DNA from: Acidimicrobiales bacterium
GTDB lineage: Bacteria; Actinomycetota; Acidimicrobiia; Acidimicrobiales; SZUA-35
Assembly: GCA_020628305.1 (NCBI GenBank)
Contig: JAHDFH010000001.1
Location: forward strand, 1-50,064
Direction of reading: 5' to 3'
Length of the DNA stretch: 50,064 bases
Shown: in pieces, positions 28,248 to 38,321 of the stretch
Numbering within the stretch: position 1 is the first letter of the stretch
Layout: the number at the start of each line of letters is the position of its first letter
Program-made: the position numbers and the translations under genes
The notes under the pieces: generated by a model
Databases searched by the model: none
Told to the model about the DNA's origin: nothing
The model's input: only the letters and a program-made list of their open reading frames with translations

Positions 28248-29030
28248 ATGACCAAGGTGATGGGCATACTGAATGTCACCCCGGATTCTTTTTCTGACGG
28301 TGGGCAGTACGACAGCGTGGATGCTGCTGTTCAGCGGGGCATAGAGATGTTTGCCGCTGGCGCAGACGTTGTGGATGTGGGCGGTGAATCTACACGCCCA
28401 GGGGCGGCGCCTGTTTCAGAGGACCAGGAACTTGAGCGGGTGATCCCCGTTATAGAAGATCTCAGCTCTATGGGTCAGGTTTCAATCGACACACGTCATG
28501 TGACAGTCGCTAGTGAGGCTGTCACCGCTGGAGCGACGATTATTAACGACGTAAGCGCTTCACTCAGCACCGTAGCCGCTGAGGCGGGCGTTTCTTGGAT
28601 AGCGATGCATATGCAGGGCTTACCTGAAAACATGCAGCACGATCCTAGCTACAGCAACGTAGTCGGCGAAGTTAAAGACTATTTGGTGGAGAAAGCTTTA
28701 GAGGCGCAGCAAATCGGGGTGCCACAAACCTGGATTGATCCAGGGTTTGGCTTTGGCAAGACTCTTGCCCACAATTTGGCTCTGTTGGCGAATATTGACC
28801 AGTTCGTTGCTACTGGACTTCCAGTTGCGGTAGGAATTAGCCGAAAATCAATGCTGGGTGAGCTCTTAGCTATTTCCGATGGTGCGGCAGAACCCGTCCC
28901 AATCGAAGACAGACTCGAAGCTTCACTTTTTTCTGCCGCTTTTACGATGCTAAAGGGTGTTGACCTGGTTAGAGTTCACGATGTAACTTCTACGTTACGG
29001 GTGCGGGCATTGATTCACAGGAGTAGTTGA
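28248..29030 (+). CDS. folP: Dihydropteroate synthase
   Basis: MGILNVTPDSFSDGG, VDVGGESTRPGA, WIDPGFGFGKTLAHN. Confidence 0.95.
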   Translation: MTKVMGILNVTPDSFSDGGQYDSVDAAVQRGIEMFAAGADVVDVGGESTRPGAAPVSEDQELERVIPVIEDLSSMGQVSIDTRHVTVASEAVTAGATIINDVSASLSTVAAEAGVSWIAMHMQGLPENMQHDPSYSNVVGEVKDYLVEKALEAQQIGVPQTWIDPGFGFGKTLAHNLALLANIDQFVATGLPVAVGISRKSMLGELLAISDGAAEPVPIEDRLEASLFSAAFTMLKGVDLVRVHDVTSTLRVRALIHRSS

Positions 29031-29572
29031 TGCCAAAGGGAAAATGGGCTCAAGGAATTAAGCCCCGTCATTTGCAATGGTTTATCCAAGATAAGTTGGC
29101 TATTTGCGAGCGCCCTGGAGGATATGGCCCTGATCATCGTCTAGTCAGACGACAAGAGGAAGTCATTTGGATTCGTGAAAGCGACTTCACGTACCTTATT
29201 TCACTTCTTCCAGACAACGAGAACCTAGAAACTTATGATGACTGTGGCATGCCTTGGAAGCATTGGCCATTCCCACAAGATGTAGACCTCGAAGTTTCGC
29301 TTCCTGTTATCTACCCAGAGCTTCATCAGAACCTCACCGACGGTAAGAAGCTTCTGATGCACGCAGAAGAGCTTAATGATCGCTTCGCTGGTTTCTTAGC
29401 TGGCTATCTGTGTTGGAGCAACATGGTGCCAGTCATTCACGAAGCCATCACTGTCACAGAAGCTATTTTGGGTCGGCCGCTTGCGCCAAACGCTCGAGCG
29501 ATAGTGCAAAAAGCCGCAGAACTGCGAGATTCAGCGCCTATGGCAGTCAAGCAAGAAGCCCTAATTGCCTAA
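29030..29572 (+). CDS. Conserved-looking hypothetical protein between folP and folK
   Basis: 181-aa ORF; TGATG overlap with the folP stop suggests translational coupling. Confidence 0.75.
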   Translation: MPKGKWAQGIKPRHLQWFIQDKLAICERPGGYGPDHRLVRRQEEVIWIRESDFTYLISLLPDNENLETYDDCGMPWKHWPFPQDVDLEVSLPVIYPELHQNLTDGKKLLMHAEELNDRFAGFLAGYLCWSNMVPVIHEAITVTEAILGRPLAPNARAIVQKAAELRDSAPMAVKQEALIA

Positions 29573-30041
29573 CAAGGTCAGAGCCTTTCTAGGTCTTGGT
29601 TCCAATATTGGTGACAGCAGAAACTGGCTTCGGCAGGCTGTTGAAGAGCTTCCAGGGGTGATTGCTGTTTCACCGCTGTATCGTACGGAGCCAGTTGGTG
29701 GCCCTGACCAAGACGACTATTTGAACATTGTTGTTGCAATAGAAACCGAGTTGAGTTCTCGAGACTTATTACTTCAGTGTCAAAGAATCGAACTTGAAGC
29801 TGGGCGTGAACGCCTGGTCAAGAATGGGCCCAGGACACTTGATATAGACATCCTGTTGTATGACAATCGGCAAATTTCAGAGCCTGGCTTGGAAGTTCCC
29901 CATCCAAGGATGTTTCAGCGCAACTTTGTCATAAGCCCTTTGTTAGACATCGCTCCAGAGTTAGCCTTTGACGAAGCTTTCACATCTCGAATTAATCCTG
30001 ATGAATTGATCGGTGATGTTGAAGAAATTGGTGAGCTTTAG
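29565..30041 (+). CDS. folK: 2-amino-4-hydroxy-6-hydroxymethyldihydropteridine pyrophosphokinase
   Basis: LGLGSNIGDS, SPLYRTEPVGGPDQDDYLN, GPRTLDIDILLYD; TTG start overlapping the upstream stop. Confidence 0.95.
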   Translation: MPNKVRAFLGLGSNIGDSRNWLRQAVEELPGVIAVSPLYRTEPVGGPDQDDYLNIVVAIETELSSRDLLLQCQRIELEAGRERLVKNGPRTLDIDILLYDNRQISEPGLEVPHPRMFQRNFVISPLLDIAPELAFDEAFTSRINPDELIGDVEEIGEL

Positions 30042-32215
30042 AGAATTCCTGTTGTATATCTAAACTCGAATCCTTCAGAGAAACCAGTCAGCATTTCACC
30101 TCTTGATAGACCAGCATCCAGCAGACCACTCCAGTAGTTGACTTCTGAGCTGCTAGGCGTTCTCTTCAAAACGTTTTGGTAGATCAACTTAGTAAAGTCT
30201 GGGTTGCTGAGGCTGCCATATCGACTTGCGAATTCTGGCGACGTTGTGAACTCGTTTGCTATTGATTGCAGGTCGCCAGTGGATACTAGGACGCTAACCC
30301 AATAGTCGAGAGCTTGATCGGTCGGTGTGCGCAAGAAGGTAGCTTTATAGATTCGCAGGATCTGTCCATCGATTTCAGAATTTGGCGCCACCGTCTCAGT
30401 CCTTGTTATGTACTCAGACGACTCTGCAAAGCCCAGCATCACAGAACCTCGACTGGTGCCACTGTTTAGCAGCCCAAGCCAATAGTTGTAGCCAGCATCA
30501 GGCTCTCGGCGCAGAACATTAGCGTAGACAAGGTCAACAAACTGGGCGTTGCTTAGGTTGCCGTAGCGTGAAGCAAACTCTTGGCTTGATGCGAAGAAGC
30601 TTGAGATGTTGTCAGGGCTGGTTCCGTTAACCCGCTCCGTCTTCCAGTAATTTAGGCCCGTTGAGTCCGGCTGACGGAGGAAGTAAGCACTGTATAGGCG
30701 TCCAATCTGGCCGTCGAGAGCGGTTTTGTTGACGTTGATGACAGAGCTTGATCCGCCACCGCTAGATCCTGAAGATCCGCTTGCAGAAGTAGTGAATGAG
30801 GTAACCCGTGTCGAGTCTGTTGCATCGCCGACGCTACGCAGCTCAAGTGAGTAGTTGGTGCTTGCAGATAGTCCGGTCACAGTAGCAGATTTAGCAGCTG
30901 GCGAAGTTGTGACTTGCTTGACAAGTACTCCGTCTTTCTTGACTTTGACCTGCATTGTGTTGGGCAGTGAACCAACCTGTGAGAGATCGAAGTTCCACTT
31001 TACTGTGACAGAGTTAGAGGTCTTAGTTAGGGAAGTGATATTGCCTTTTAGGTGTGTGGTTTGGAGACCCCAGCCTATTCCGTCCAAGATTCCAAGAATG
31101 GGAGCGTCGACACTACGATTGGCTACACCATAGTTGAATAGAGGTGTCATGAGAGTCCCAGGCGCCCCGCTTCCATAGACACTCTCGTCAAAGTGGGAAT
31201 AGCTGCTTCCGTTTTCCCAGTTTGTTGGATCGTAGAGTTTGTATATCTCGCCACCCCCGATGGTCACATCTAAAGCGTTGCTTTCTAGATACTGATTTGG
31301 GTTGGAAAGCGCTGTCAGATTCTGATTGTTATAGCGAACTAAATCATCGTAGATGCCAAGGGGGGAGCCAAGTTCCGGACCGGAGCCGTAGTCAGCTGCT
31401 GAGCCTGTAAACCCAAGTCCATGAATCGCCTCGTGAAGTACTACTGAGTAGAGATCAATTTTTGAGTTGGGTACCGAGGTATTAGAGGTTGATAAGTGCC
31501 AGCTGTTGGAGGTGTAGAGCTGTGAGTTAAGTGTAATCAGCAGTTCTGGGCGGGCGGCCCCGTTCTGATCAACGTTGAGAATGGTGTTAACCAAAGCCGC
31601 AGGATAGGTACGGTTGGTTGGTAGCGACGAACCTTGGTAGAGAGTTTCGGGCCCTCCGAATCCAAGAATGTTGTTTCCACCCAGGTTCTGCCACGAGAAC
31701 AAAACTTCAACAGGGCCACCTGTTTTGGTGGTGATGAGACCATCTATTTGATTGATCGCAGCGGTGGCGACGGCTTGGACATCAGCTGGAGCTGGGTTGG
31801 CCGAATCAAACGTAATGAATATTCCTCCACCAGAAGCTTGAGAGTTGGCAGATGACTCAGTTAGGTTGAACAGCGAATCGAGTCCGCTGCTTGTTTCCTC
31901 AGCTGTTTGGGCAATAGCGTGAGATATGAGAGTAAGCTCCTTGAGTTCAAGCAAATCGTCGTGAGTTGCCTGGTCAACTGCATCATTGTGGCTGTGCTCG
32001 CCTTCATGGCTGTGAGCGTGAATAGAGCCATCATGGTTGTGATAGTGCTCGGTTGTTTCAATGGCTAGTTCGGGTTCAATCGCCACAAGATCATCGATTT
32101 GAGCAGAAGCTGGGCCAACTCCTAAACAAACCGTGGCAGCCGCCGATAGACCAATGCCTACAAGAGCGCGTCGAGCACGCCTAGGAATCTTCTCATTTGC
32201 CTTAAACAGTGTCAT
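30038..32215 (-). CDS. Secreted zincin-like protein with FnIII-like domain and DUF4214 repeats
   Basis: Signal peptide; HEAIHGLGF (HExxHxxG); DUF4214-like repeats (IGRLYSAYFLRQPDSTGLNYW, LVYANVLRREPDAGYNYWLGLL, IYKATFLRTPTDQALDYW, LIYQNVLKRTPSSSEVNYWSGLL). Confidence 0.8.
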   Translation of the reverse strand: MTLFKANEKIPRRARRALVGIGLSAAATVCLGVGPASAQIDDLVAIEPELAIETTEHYHNHDGSIHAHSHEGEHSHNDAVDQATHDDLLELKELTLISHAIAQTAEETSSGLDSLFNLTESSANSQASGGGIFITFDSANPAPADVQAVATAAINQIDGLITTKTGGPVEVLFSWQNLGGNNILGFGGPETLYQGSSLPTNRTYPAALVNTILNVDQNGAARPELLITLNSQLYTSNSWHLSTSNTSVPNSKIDLYSVVLHEAIHGLGFTGSAADYGSGPELGSPLGIYDDLVRYNNQNLTALSNPNQYLESNALDVTIGGGEIYKLYDPTNWENGSSYSHFDESVYGSGAPGTLMTPLFNYGVANRSVDAPILGILDGIGWGLQTTHLKGNITSLTKTSNSVTVKWNFDLSQVGSLPNTMQVKVKKDGVLVKQVTTSPAAKSATVTGLSASTNYSLELRSVGDATDSTRVTSFTTSASGSSGSSGGGSSSVINVNKTALDGQIGRLYSAYFLRQPDSTGLNYWKTERVNGTSPDNISSFFASSQEFASRYGNLSNAQFVDLVYANVLRREPDAGYNYWLGLLNSGTSRGSVMLGFAESSEYITRTETVAPNSEIDGQILRIYKATFLRTPTDQALDYWVSVLVSTGDLQSIANEFTTSPEFASRYGSLSNPDFTKLIYQNVLKRTPSSSEVNYWSGLLDAGLSRGEMLTGFSEGFEFRYTTGIL

Positions 32216-32346
32216 TTTCCGCCCAGTGCTAGTGCCCGTAAAGGTTGTTTCGACTAGATATTCAAATTTCTGTAGCTAGAGTTCTGAACATAGTTCAACA
32301 GGCCCACACGACATAAAAAACCTTGCCCAGCCAGGTATTCTGGTAA

Positions 32347-32363
32347 CTAGTTGCGGGAACTAG
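32347..32363 (+). promoter_or_regulatory. Small hairpin CTAGTT-gcggg-AACTAG upstream of GGDEF-like gene
   Basis: Perfect 6-bp inverted repeat with 5-nt loop, 15 nt before the GTG start. Confidence 0.35.
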
Positions 32364-32378
32364 ACGGCGGTTAGAAAA

Positions 32379-33980
32379 GTGTCACCCTCAGAAGAAATTG
32401 ATGGGCTTGTGAAGTCGAAAGATGACGGACTTTTCCAACGTATCTTTCCTCGCAGCGAGCGTGAACTATTTAGTCAGTTTGTTGATGCTGTCGTTGGTGA
32501 AGAAACGACTTTAACAGATGAACTAAGGGAAGAGTTACTCGACCTGTTTATTCAATGGAGAGAGCCTTATAGATCATCGGATGCTGGGCTTCCAAATTAT
32601 GACGTGTCAGAGGTTGACGAGAATGGGTTCGCTAAGCGCTTTACGCTCCAAGAAGCGCTTGAAGACCTTGATGAAAACAAAGCAACGGCTCTCATTAAGG
32701 TGGGAATCGAGGGGTTGAGCCGGCTGAACGCAAGATTCGGTCATTCGAACAGCGACGCTATTTTGGGAGTCTTCAAGCTTAAGATCCGCAATCGACTATT
32801 CACAAAGTTCTTTCCCAACGAACCACCAGAATCCATATCTCAGGAAGAGCGAGCAGAGTTCGATACAGCGCTGACTATGATGGCGGCAGGTCCAGCAGTG
32901 CTAGTGATGCTCAACCTGCCAGCGGAGATGGTGGCCTCGGACGGAGCACACTCATTTTGGGAAGAGCTGGCACTCGACTTCAGTGAAGACCTTGTCAGAG
33001 CATGTGATTTAGTTAAGCATGATTTGCAACGGACTAGTGAGTTGACAACCCAGCAGCTGGAAGTGCTAGACCAAGCCAAGGTTGAGCACGAGCTGATCGA
33101 TATCTCGAACTATGAGTCTATGCAGGCGCAGATTTCGGGTTTGGATGAGCTTGAAGCAGAACAAGTGATGCCTATCGGAGAAACTGCGAAACCTAAGCCT
33201 CTGTCAGGCTATGCAGCGGCACGTCGAGGGAGCCTTATCAGGCAAGCTTTGAAGTTCGGGGGCAGCGAAGTTGCAGTCACCGAGCTCTTTGACAGGATCG
33301 GAGCAATCCCTCGAGACCGTATCACAGGTGGTTTTGATCGAGGTATTGCAAGGCAGGCTTATCTAGAACATGCTCAGGCCAATGCTCCGGACGGTTACAA
33401 AGCTTTCTACGCTGAGATCGATATACGAAACCTTGGGGGCTTGAATAAAGCAATAGGTCGCAAAGCTGCTGATCAGATTTTTGGCGAAATTGCATCACTG
33501 ACCCGAATGAAGTTGGAGGCCAGTGGTTTTGAGGGCGAGATGGTTCGCTTTGGTGGAGATGAGATTTGCTTTGTCGGCTACGTCCAAGAGGGGAGCATCG
33601 ACCAGCTGCACGGTGCTGCAAACGACGTACCAAAAGCTATTCAGGATTATGTCGATGCTTTAGAACCCTTTGGAGATGTGGTTGTTGGGGAGATTGAGCA
33701 CCACCGAGATTCAAGTCGTCCTAGCGGAATTGGTGCTGTGATCGCAGGGCAAGTTGTGAACGCATCAGAAACGGTAGGTTCAGTATTGAAATGGGTAGAT
33801 AAAACGATTGAAGGGTTAAAGAAGTCTCAAGACTCTAAGGCGGCGTTCCGCTCACAGGGCCCTATTGCTTTCGGCCGATCTCTGCCTACGGGTTCTCTCG
33901 GAGTCAACGGCAAGGTTCACCGACCAGGTACATCGCCTGAGATCAAGCCCCGTGATCTAGGTCCTCGTTTTTTCTGTTAG
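32379..33980 (+). CDS. GGDEF-like protein (degenerate first domain, intact second motif)
   Basis: IKVGIEGLSRLNARFGHSNSDAILGVF; FYAEIDIRNLGGLNKAIGRKAADQIFGEI..MVRFGGDEICFVGY. Confidence 0.7.
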   Translation: MSPSEEIDGLVKSKDDGLFQRIFPRSERELFSQFVDAVVGEETTLTDELREELLDLFIQWREPYRSSDAGLPNYDVSEVDENGFAKRFTLQEALEDLDENKATALIKVGIEGLSRLNARFGHSNSDAILGVFKLKIRNRLFTKFFPNEPPESISQEERAEFDTALTMMAAGPAVLVMLNLPAEMVASDGAHSFWEELALDFSEDLVRACDLVKHDLQRTSELTTQQLEVLDQAKVEHELIDISNYESMQAQISGLDELEAEQVMPIGETAKPKPLSGYAAARRGSLIRQALKFGGSEVAVTELFDRIGAIPRDRITGGFDRGIARQAYLEHAQANAPDGYKAFYAEIDIRNLGGLNKAIGRKAADQIFGEIASLTRMKLEASGFEGEMVRFGGDEICFVGYVQEGSIDQLHGAANDVPKAIQDYVDALEPFGDVVVGEIEHHRDSSRPSGIGAVIAGQVVNASETVGSVLKWVDKTIEGLKKSQDSKAAFRSQGPIAFGRSLPTGSLGVNGKVHRPGTSPEIKPRDLGPRFFC

Positions 33981-35370
33981 CTCGTATTGCTGTGAGCCCT
34001 AGACCAGCTGCAATCAGAGCGTAAAGCAATCCAGGCCAGAACTCTAACCGAGAAGCGATCGTCTTACCATCCAGAAGCTCAACCGTTGCGATCAAGACTT
34101 TCTGCTCACTCACATCAGTTCTTTGTAATACTTCGCCATCGGGGCTAATTACAGCAGTTAGCCCGGTCGGTGCTGCTTGAAGTACATATTTGTTGTACGC
34201 CACTGCGCTTACCTGGTTGGCAGCAACTTGTTGGGTTTGTACTTGTGTTAGCCAATATGACGATCCGTTTGTGGGGTTGGTTAGAAGTTGCGCACCTTCA
34301 TTGATCGCTGACCGGGCACGGTTATCGAAATAACCTTCCCACGAGATTTGCGAGCCGACCAGACCGATGGGTGTTTTTAGCGTTGCCGGCCCTACACCAG
34401 GTCTGACATCTCGAGTCGGAACCTCTGAGCTGAAGATTTCAATCAGGGACCGAAACGGAACAAACTCACCAAACGGAACAGTCCTAACCTTGTCATATCT
34501 TGCGGTCTCTTCACCGCTTGGAGTGATGATCGATTGATAGTTAACCGTTTCTGTGTCACTTAGCGACAGAAACCAGCCAGCCGAGATTGGAGCTTGCAGC
34601 TCTGCAGCCACTTTAGAAACTTGACTAAAGTACTGAGTTTCTTGAGCATCAGTGCGTGGATTTACAACATTTTCTGGCCAAAGAATGAGATCAACCTGTT
34701 CGGTAATTGACTTCGTTGCATCAACATGACGCTGTAAAACTTCTTCAGCTCCACCTGCACTAGCTCTGGTGTTTTGTTCACCGCCACCTTGCACCAAAGC
34801 AATTGTTGCTTGATTGGTTACTTCGCCAGGGGAGTGAAGGTAGCCAAGTAGCGAGAGAACGGCGACGGCAATAAGAGTCATCACACTCCGTTTGTGATTG
34901 TCTCTGAGCCCAAGCAGTGCCACCCCAATAAAGCACACAGCCACCACTATTCCTAGAGGCCCAAACAGTCGTGCAACATATACAAGGGGTGACTCAACCT
35001 GGCTGAGAGCCAGATTAGCCAAAGGGACTCCACCAAATGGCCAGCTCCAACGCAACAGCTCTGCACCTGCAACAAGACCAGGGAGAATGAAGAACTGTCG
35101 CTCGGGGGTGGCCAGCGCTGCAGCAATCCCAAACATTGCAGACATAAGACCAACAGCTAGAAAGTAGCCGGGGGGAGCCATGTCAAACATCCATAACATT
35201 GCAGGAAAAAACCATGATGCTGCAAACAAAGCTCCACGCTTGAAACGAGTTGTCGCAGAATCCACTTTCAAACTTGAGGCCAACAAGGCAATGCCAACAA
35301 ACGCAAGCGGCCAGAAACCCCACGGCGGTACTGATGCAGCAATACACAAACCGGCGCCTATGGCTTTCAT
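33943..35370 (-). CDS. lnt: Apolipoprotein N-acyltransferase
   Basis: N-terminal TM bundle; nitrilase-like domain LILWPENVVNP, YDKVRTVPFGEFVPFR, QISWEGYFDNRAR, LLTNPTNGSSY. Confidence 0.9.
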   Translation of the reverse strand: MKAIGAGLCIAASVPPWGFWPLAFVGIALLASSLKVDSATTRFKRGALFAASWFFPAMLWMFDMAPPGYFLAVGLMSAMFGIAAALATPERQFFILPGLVAGAELLRWSWPFGGVPLANLALSQVESPLVYVARLFGPLGIVVAVCFIGVALLGLRDNHKRSVMTLIAVAVLSLLGYLHSPGEVTNQATIALVQGGGEQNTRASAGGAEEVLQRHVDATKSITEQVDLILWPENVVNPRTDAQETQYFSQVSKVAAELQAPISAGWFLSLSDTETVNYQSIITPSGEETARYDKVRTVPFGEFVPFRSLIEIFSSEVPTRDVRPGVGPATLKTPIGLVGSQISWEGYFDNRARSAINEGAQLLTNPTNGSSYWLTQVQTQQVAANQVSAVAYNKYVLQAAPTGLTAVISPDGEVLQRTDVSEQKVLIATVELLDGKTIASRLEFWPGLLYALIAAGLGLTAIRANRKNEDLDHGA

Positions 35371-36017
35371 GAACTTCGGGCTCGCTCGTATAGCTCAACA
35401 GATTCTGCCAGGACCTTGGAGAACCTTCGCCGTTGCTCGTTAGTCACGGAGGCCTTGTTAGAAGTCTGATTCACCCACGAGATGCTACGGTTCTTCCACC
35501 CGAGCTTCTGCGCTAGGACCTCAAGGTCGGCTGAGTAATTCTCTATTGTTCCTACAAAATCGTATTCCTCAAGCGGAATCTCTCCGAAATAGTTATGAAC
35601 CTCCTCCACAACTTCCGGCCAAGTAGCGAATTCTTCAATTGTTGGCTGCTCTTCGAGGAACTTGTCATGTACGCCCATGCCTTGAGGCTCCAGCTGTTGC
35701 CAGAAGCTATACAGCGAGATCATGCGCTCGACAGGGTCCCTGAGCCAGGTGATAAGAAAAGGTTGGTCGAGCTGTTCTAACACCTTTCGTTTGGGATGAA
35801 AATGGCCATGAATCAGATCGATTCTTCTTGGCTCAATCTCGAGATTTGAGAGATTGCTATCGGCTAACGCTTGAGATGTGACGTGATCATAGATCCAGAC
35901 AGAGTTCTTTGGCTTGTAGTTGGTTTCCAGCAGTTGCCGAAACGAGGTTCCCCCAGATTTAGGAATGTGAGCCGAAACTAGAGTGTGAGTCTTCTTGCGT
36001 TTGCGGTTAAACATCAT
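35367..36017 (-). CDS. Sulfotransferase-family protein
   Basis: HIPKSGGTSFRQLLE (5'-PSB-like) and LITWLRDPVERMISLYSFW (3'-PB-like). Confidence 0.8.
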   Translation of the reverse strand: MMFNRKRKKTHTLVSAHIPKSGGTSFRQLLETNYKPKNSVWIYDHVTSQALADSNLSNLEIEPRRIDLIHGHFHPKRKVLEQLDQPFLITWLRDPVERMISLYSFWQQLEPQGMGVHDKFLEEQPTIEEFATWPEVVEEVHNYFGEIPLEEYDFVGTIENYSADLEVLAQKLGWKNRSISWVNQTSNKASVTNEQRRRFSKVLAESVELYERARSS

Positions 36018-36020
36018 TGG

Positions 36021-37265
36021 CTATTCTGTCACAGATTTGGCTGCCAAAATCCCACTTTGTAGACATGCAGGAATGCCAATTCCATCGTATGCCGCCCCCG
36101 CAAAGGCAATATTGATCGGTGCGAGCTGACGAATCCGACCGACTCGCGCAGAATGACCCACCTCATACAAAGGCAAAGCGTTACTCCAACGAACGACTCG
36201 AAGTGATTCAGGCTCACCGACCTTAACCACTTCCGAAAGCTCGCTGATAAGGGCTTCAGTTAAGGCAGTGTCACTAAGCTGGTCAGGTCCTACGATATGA
36301 CTGTCGGCACCGTTCTTTCCAGTAGTAAGGCGAATTACCACCTTGCCTGGCAGCTGGTACCGATTCCACTTGGCGCTTAGCCAACTGCAAGCGCTAATCA
36401 GTTTGCTTTCCTTGAGGGGAAACACGATGCCAGGAGAATTAAGGACTGGGTCGACGTCACTCTCGTCAAAGATTAGTGTGACCTGGCCAACATGGGTATA
36501 GCGAATCGCGCTTAGCTCTTGACCGATTTCAGAATTAGGATCAAATAGGCCAGCTGAAGCATGTGCGGGGGTCGCAAGTATCGTAAGGCGATCAGGATCA
36601 AGCTCGTTGATCGGCGAATCTAAGTGAAGCTTGGCAGGATTTAGTCGCTCCACGATTGCATCTACAAGTTCCATGGAAGTGCCTTTAAGCCCATAAAACA
36701 CCGGCAGTTGGCTTGATATGTTGACGGTCTTTGCTAGTCCAGCCCTGAGGGAACCATGATTTTCAATTGCTTCTGCGAACTTTGGTGCGGCACTTTGCAG
36801 TTCAAGATTATCGATTTCGGATGCATTGATTCCACCAAGCAAAGGTTCCACCAGATAGTCAGCTACATCTGCTGAAAACTCTTTTCGAATAGCTGCTCCA
36901 ATTGTTGTAGCTGGCTCGACATCGACGGGCTCATCGGAGCTCATGAGTGGAACGCCAAGGTATGTGCCTTTAGGCATTGGGAAGAGTTCGCCCTCTTTGT
37001 AGATCTGAACAGGGTCTTTGGCTTGAGGGAGTTCAATGCTGTCGCCCAGTCCAAGTTCTTGAATAAAGCGCTGTATTACGGGAGGGCGGGCCAGAAAGTT
37101 GTCGGCTCCAGCGTCCACTAATAGTCCACCTACCTGACTTGAGGCCACCTTGCCGCCAAAGGTCGGAGAGGCTTCAAAGAGTTCATAGTCGACTCCACTT
37201 TTCTCAAACTGGTAAGCAGCTGCTAAACCAGCCAACCCACCGCCAATGATTTGAATTGAACTCAT
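36021..37265 (-). CDS. hemY: Protoporphyrinogen/coproporphyrinogen oxidase (FAD-dependent, hemG/hemY type)
   Basis: IIGGGLAGLAAAYQFEKSGVDYELFEA; C-terminal FAGAAYDGIGIPACLQSG; overlaps hemE. Confidence 0.88.
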   Translation of the reverse strand: MSSIQIIGGGLAGLAAAYQFEKSGVDYELFEASPTFGGKVASSQVGGLLVDAGADNFLARPPVIQRFIQELGLGDSIELPQAKDPVQIYKEGELFPMPKGTYLGVPLMSSDEPVDVEPATTIGAAIRKEFSADVADYLVEPLLGGINASEIDNLELQSAAPKFAEAIENHGSLRAGLAKTVNISSQLPVFYGLKGTSMELVDAIVERLNPAKLHLDSPINELDPDRLTILATPAHASAGLFDPNSEIGQELSAIRYTHVGQVTLIFDESDVDPVLNSPGIVFPLKESKLISACSWLSAKWNRYQLPGKVVIRLTTGKNGADSHIVGPDQLSDTALTEALISELSEVVKVGEPESLRVVRWSNALPLYEVGHSARVGRIRQLAPINIAFAGAAYDGIGIPACLQSGILAAKSVTE

Positions 37266-38308
37266 GAGTTATCAAGTAGGGTTTGCCCGTATTCGTGAAC
37301 AAAGTCAGCCACCCGGGCAAGTATGTCAGGGTTAGTCTCTGGTAGAACTCCATGCCCAAGGTTGAAGATAAAGCGTGGATTACCTGCGTTTTCATCCAAG
37401 ATGCGCCGAACTTCTTTCTCGACTACGGGCCACGGAGCAGTACAGATTGATGGATCAAGATTACCTTGCAACGTGTAGTCGTTACCCAGAATGGTGCGAG
37501 CATGTCGCAGCGATGTTTTCCAATCGACACCAACAACGTCGGCTCCGGCAGCAGCAAACTGATCTAACAGCATGGAAGTGCCGGTACCGAAATGAAACAG
37601 TGGAATTCCTGTTGTCTGAACCGTTTCCAGGATTCGCTTGCTGTGGGGGAAAACAAACTCCTGGTAGTGAACAGGGTGCAATATTCCGGCCCAAGAGTCA
37701 AAAAGCTGGACTGCTTCAACACCGGCATCAATTTGTGCCTTTAACGAAGCAATCACAACGTCGGAAATTTTCTCACACAAGGTATGCCACAGTTCTGGGT
37801 TGCTAAACATCAGACGCTTGGTATTGGTGTGATTCTTGGAAGGCTTTCCCTCGATGAGGTATGTGGCAAGCGTGAAAGGAGCTCCGCAGAAGCCTATGAG
37901 CGGAATGTCAAGCTCCTTGGTAATGAGCTTGATTGCTTCTGTTTGGAAATCCAGATCAGATTCGGGATCTACGGGCCGAAATCGATCTAAGTCGGATTCA
38001 TCGCGAATTGGGTTTTCAGTAACGGGCCCAACGCCTGGTTTGATGTCGATTCCAATTCCCGTTGCCCAAAGAGGGGTGACAATGTCGGAGAACAGGATTG
38101 CAGCATCAAGATCGTAACGTCGAGTTGGCTGGAGTGTTATCTCAGCCGCTCGCTCAGGTTCTTTGATGGCGTCGAGGATTGAGCCATCTCCCCTCACCGG
38201 GAAGTATTCAGGTAACGAGCGTCCAGCTTGGCGCATAAACCACAGAGGTACACGAGACGGGGTTTGCCCGGTAGCGGCTTGAAGTAGCGGTTTTGTGGAG
38301 TTATTCAC
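37262..38308 (-). CDS. hemE: Uroporphyrinogen decarboxylase
   Basis: PLWFMRQAGRSLPEY, FGTGTSMLLDQFAAAGADVVGVDWKTSL, NLGHGVLPETNPD. Confidence 0.95.
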   Translation of the reverse strand: MNNSTKPLLQAATGQTPSRVPLWFMRQAGRSLPEYFPVRGDGSILDAIKEPERAAEITLQPTRRYDLDAAILFSDIVTPLWATGIGIDIKPGVGPVTENPIRDESDLDRFRPVDPESDLDFQTEAIKLITKELDIPLIGFCGAPFTLATYLIEGKPSKNHTNTKRLMFSNPELWHTLCEKISDVVIASLKAQIDAGVEAVQLFDSWAGILHPVHYQEFVFPHSKRILETVQTTGIPLFHFGTGTSMLLDQFAAAGADVVGVDWKTSLRHARTILGNDYTLQGNLDPSICTAPWPVVEKEVRRILDENAGNPRFIFNLGHGVLPETNPDILARVADFVHEYGQTLLDNS

Positions 38309-38321
38309 GTCCCCAAGACTA

